A stretch of DNA of 64,000 nt from Pandoraea norimbergensis. GTDB taxonomy: Bacteria; Pseudomonadota; Gammaproteobacteria; Burkholderiales; Burkholderiaceae. The stretch spans positions 3,410,001-3,474,000 of the forward strand of contig NZ_CP013480.3 of assembly GCF_001465545.3 (NCBI RefSeq). The letters are read 5' to 3'. The translations under genes and the position numbers were made by a program. Positions 62,301 to 64,000 of this stretch are shown here, piece by piece; the stretch's first letter is position 1, and every line of letters starts with the position of its first letter. The notes under the pieces were generated by a model. That model was not told where the DNA came from, ran no database searches, and saw nothing but the letters and a program-made list of their open reading frames with translations.

Positions 62301-64000
62301 CGTCACGTCGTCCTGGTTCTCCTTGGCGCACATCATTTCCATGAAGTTGTCGGCGCCCCGGATGCCCAGGCACATATCATTGACGCGCTCGTGGCCGGCG
62401 GCCAGAGACAGCATCGCGTACATTTCCAGCGGGCTATTGGTGATCGGCGTGGCCGTCAGCATGAGCACGCCATCCTTGCGCTCGGACTTACCACGGATGA
62501 ACCAGGCTTTGGCCTGCGCGTCGATACCGCGCCGGGACGCCGGCGACAGGGACAGGAACTTGGCGCTCTTGAAGTCCACCGTCTGGGCGGAGTTCTTGAA
62601 GACGTGCGCCTCGTCGAATACCACGCTGTCGATGCCCATGTCTTCGAGGTACGGCGCGCCGCCGCGCTTGTCCGACAGGACGGCCAGTAGGCCCGCCTGC
62701 TTGCCCTTGGCGCGCTCGTCCTCCTTCTTGTCCATGCTCTCGGCGAAGCTGGCGTCAGCCTGGCGCATGAACGCCTCGTAAGCGCTGATGGTGTCGTCGC
62801 GCAGCCGGATCCGCTCGAACGCTTCGAGGGTCATAAAAATCTTGCTGTGGCGGTTCTCCATCACCGCCGTCAGGTCGGTGTCGAAGTTGGACGAACTGAC
62901 GGTCGCCTTGCCGTCCTTGCCCACACGCAGACCGATGAACAGGCAATCGTCGGTGCTGGCATAGGCGCGCGAGGCTTCCTTGCGCCAGTTCGACAGCACG
63001 GAGTTGGGCACGACGAAGGCCGTCTTGGCCTTGACGCCGATGCTCTGGGCGTACTGGGTCGCTGCCAGCGCCGTGAAGGTCTTGCCCAGGCCCACGCCGA
63101 AGCCGTTGATGCCGCCGAATTCACGGCTGGTTTTGCGCACGTAGGAATTCTGGTAGCCGTGCAAGGTGAGGTTGGGATTCATGCCGGGAATCGGCATCGG
63201 GGCCTCGTCCTCCACCTGGCGGAAACGCAGCTTCGCGGGGTCGGATGCGATGGCTTCCAGGCGGGCCACGATGGCGCGGTTGCCGCGCACCCAGCCGTTG
63301 AACTGCTCGTTGGCGGTATTCACCATGCGGCGCAGCTCTTGCAGGGCCTTGGCGTCCTCCATGCCCAGCTTGACGCCGCCCAGGGTGATCGTGCCGTTCT
63401 TCAGGTAGTCGCCGATGCGGTTCAGCAGCTTTTCGCGGTCGGTGAGATTGCTCCCCGGCACGTCGATGTCCACGCGCTTCTCGCCCGTGCGCTCGTCGTA
63501 GATGACGGCGGCGGACGGATGCACGAAGCGGCGCAGGAAGTCGGCCTTCTCTTCCAGGGAGACGTGCGGGCTGAACAGGTTGAAGGTCAGCTTCGACACA
63601 TCCACCTTGTCGATGCGGGCGGCGGCGTCCATCTTCTGGCGCAGCAGCTTGGCCCGCACTTCCTCGGTGGCCGCGCTGGCGATGTCGGCATCCACGCGCG
63701 TCAGGAAGTCGGCGTAGTTGCCCACGTAGTAATCGTCCGCGCGCGTGACGCTCTTGCCGTCCGGCGACAGGCACCAGGCCGGGTCGGCGTGCGGGTCGAA
63801 GCTCTCGCCGTAGATGGCCTTGGCGTCGTCCAGTCCGGCCCAGATGGATTTCGTCTTGTAGCGCAAGCCCTCGAAGGTGGAATCCGCCGTGGTTTCGACG
63901 CTCGGGGCTGCCTGCTGCACGTCGCCGCGCCAGACTGCCGAAAATCCGGTCTTCTTCTGGTAGTGGTTGCCGATGGTCAGCAGGCCGTCGCGCAACTTCC
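59340..64000 (-). CDS. Giant SNF2/DEAH-type helicase (partial; 5' end outside window)
   Basis: At least 1551 residues; the frame is open to the window edge, so the true start is outside. Helicase motifs: FGVGLGKTFTALAA (Walker A, near 63090), VVFDEAHVFKN (DEAH, near 62610), LMLTATPITNSPLEMY (motif III), and QRNGRGVRQGN (motif VI, near 61235). SNF2-type architecture in a phage virion region recalls DarB-like proteins of P1-like phages, which travel with the DNA and shield it from restriction; others are SNF2-related methyltransferase-helicases. No methyltransferase motif is seen in the visible part. A long charged C-terminal region (about 500 residues) is unassigned. Confidence 0.9.
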   Translation of the reverse strand, partial: KLRDGLLTIGNHYQKKTGFSAVWRGDVQQAAPSVETTADSTFEGLRYKTKSIWAGLDDAKAIYGESFDPHADPAWCLSPDGKSVTRADDYYVGNYADFLTRVDADIASAATEEVRAKLLRQKMDAAARIDKVDVSKLTFNLFSPHVSLEEKADFLRRFVHPSAAVIYDERTGEKRVDIDVPGSNLTDREKLLNRIGDYLKNGTITLGGVKLGMEDAKALQELRRMVNTANEQFNGWVRGNRAIVARLEAIASDPAKLRFRQVEDEAPMPIPGMNPNLTLHGYQNSYVRKTSREFGGINGFGVGLGKTFTALAATQYAQSIGVKAKTAFVVPNSVLSNWRKEASRAYASTDDCLFIGLRVGKDGKATVSSSNFDTDLTAVMENRHSKIFMTLEAFERIRLRDDTISAYEAFMRQADASFAESMDKKEDERAKGKQAGLLAVLSDKRGGAPYLEDMGIDSVVFDEAHVFKNSAQTVDFKSAKFLSLSPASRRGIDAQAKAWFIRGKSERKDGVLMLTATPITNSPLEMYAMLSLAAGHERVNDMCLGIRGADNFMEMMCAKENQDDVTMDGVARTTDVFVGLNNVGVLRKAIGEVATIKSAEDVGEQIVVPDREEKATPVTLPPDIVDRLKLYKGAFRWAIDLISEKSPNRGDQAAYDQVAEHFGEELNLIGHPFNLINKMTLLIADPELDQRATFYSFIQTQAAKAKDAITQFNGKKFIEERPRPGPMTDEKAIVGHRTIKDTAGQETELLKIQVQAKVIDGNRVVIDTIDPDTQSAFEAIAEKLGLDLDVSVPPKLAAMLENFQHEQASPRGIDESGATASIVKQIVFCDILPLHNKIKRLLTRRAGIPSAAIAVITGRTNNSPDEILAVQDGFNAGGDDNKYQTVIANEKAEVGINLQKGTQAIHHLTIGWTPDSLEQRNGRGVRQGNKTQRVSLYYYDADGTFDTSKRSMVNKKADWIGQVMDVNGSGSVAVTGGLSKEQMEALIDVVGDADAMRRMQETIAVKEAQARAANNRDRQMINLDTIRKQNAFLNDNKSADSFIIRKVIGLWKLERQAATLRDRISNPKATATAVAKNESLLAELTASMGGLRRQIEESATLFRTEWRAGGQVREAATLDAFFSALRSNPRKQKDDDIESMLLGRTYPAFAIEATEGGPITNEWQAEVDMAQSMIAESKANFARQAEESGGYPASVAEDIAAGNGIIYNGKPLLDGTFVRVKGGLAVLSLVKGVPRAFGRTLNGQPLAANTQDVLAGEWVYRGTADYDACITDAAKIEDKVNSGGTIENGFNEVVPEVAQRRKTEALVAYATHSYMLPQPFFPYVIPPRDASKTTVMQRIFDSQKAIIRSFDEAGNFVVPSDAAVERIGGGAYGNSADKHRAAMREFATAYGLKMTIADFDNFDMWVQNEIESNVSLDALKAALTGESEPEIIEQASAFMRAAAPWFDWQAKDPASDYLPYQFKRAIEEAVRKVVTGGQPKGDLPNDVVGIKGNTRAWKETIKQCAGVAGSGKFKWDGDALTWNVYRSTWEYLIKTYPKAQEQLELAPATREI

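Larger units (their letters stand above)
43350..64000. mobile_element. Prophage, left end and structural/DGR region (right end outside window)
   Basis: Begins near the broken gene start at about 43362 and continues past the right edge. It contains a tyrosine integrase on the left, a DGR, tail fibre, baseplate, tail and virion-hydrolase genes, a probable portal protein and a giant helicase, all but the integrase on the minus strand. No lysis, capsid, terminase or repressor genes are visible; they must lie outside. The exact att core cannot be fixed without the other end. Confidence 0.9.

Noticed and set aside
59373..62690. 1105-codon open frame on the + strand
   Set aside because: Antisense to the giant helicase with intact motifs; no recognisable protein features.

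Overview
The window is one contiguous piece of a GC-rich betaproteobacterial chromosome. Gene order (hrpA divergent from argA, yggX, rpiA/tal, rlmB/rnr, an EI24 protein next to a CinA-like protein, ribE) and protein style point to Burkholderiales. A Burkholderiaceae genus such as Pandoraea is my best guess, inferred from general knowledge without any database comparison.

Bases 1 to about 43,350 are host chromosome. The left part (1-20.5 kb) is mostly housekeeping: the end of an FNR-type regulator, a LysR/quinone-reductase divergent pair, a membrane-protein and sterol-desaturase run, HrpA, ArgA, YggX, ribose-5-phosphate isomerase, transaldolase, RlmB and RNase R. From 20.7 to 27.8 kb a tRNA-Leu(CAG) transcription unit occurs twice as a 338-bp direct repeat. 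The two copies bracket a periplasmic aldehyde oxidoreductase operon (paoABC-like), an aldo/keto reductase and a LysR regulator. From 28 to 34 kb an AraC regulator precedes an apparent operon of a carboxymuconolactone-decarboxylase-like protein, an acyl-CoA-dehydrogenase-like flavoprotein and a sulfonate-type ABC transporter. From 34 to 43 kb lie RsuA, RlmJ, Tag, a small sugar-acid catabolic operon (two short-chain dehydrogenases, one fumarylacetoacetate-hydrolase-family enzyme, a GntR/FCD regulator), ChaA, two small proteins and riboflavin synthase.

From about 43.35 kb to the right edge the sequence is prophage. It begins just after a good ribosome binding site, a start codon and a few codons that look like the beginning of the next riboflavin gene (probably ribBA). 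This suggests insertion at the 5' end of that gene. A tyrosine integrase reads rightward. Everything else reads leftward: a very large SNF2-type helicase (cut by the window edge), a small protein, a probable portal protein, a tail or baseplate protein, a 906-residue virion protein with a lysozyme-like domain, baseplate and tail proteins, and a tail-fibre module.

The most interesting system is in that tail-fibre module: a complete diversity-generating retroelement (DGR). It has a 854-residue tail protein whose last 36 residues lie in a variable repeat (VR, 47536-47642), a tail-fibre-assembly-like protein, a small membrane protein, an Avd-like protein, a template repeat (TR, 46056-46162) and a DGR-type reverse transcriptase. 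TR and VR are 107 nt each and differ at 15 positions. Fourteen of these are adenines of the TR coding strand, the signature of adenine-specific mutagenic homing. The phage probably uses it to vary its receptor-binding tip.
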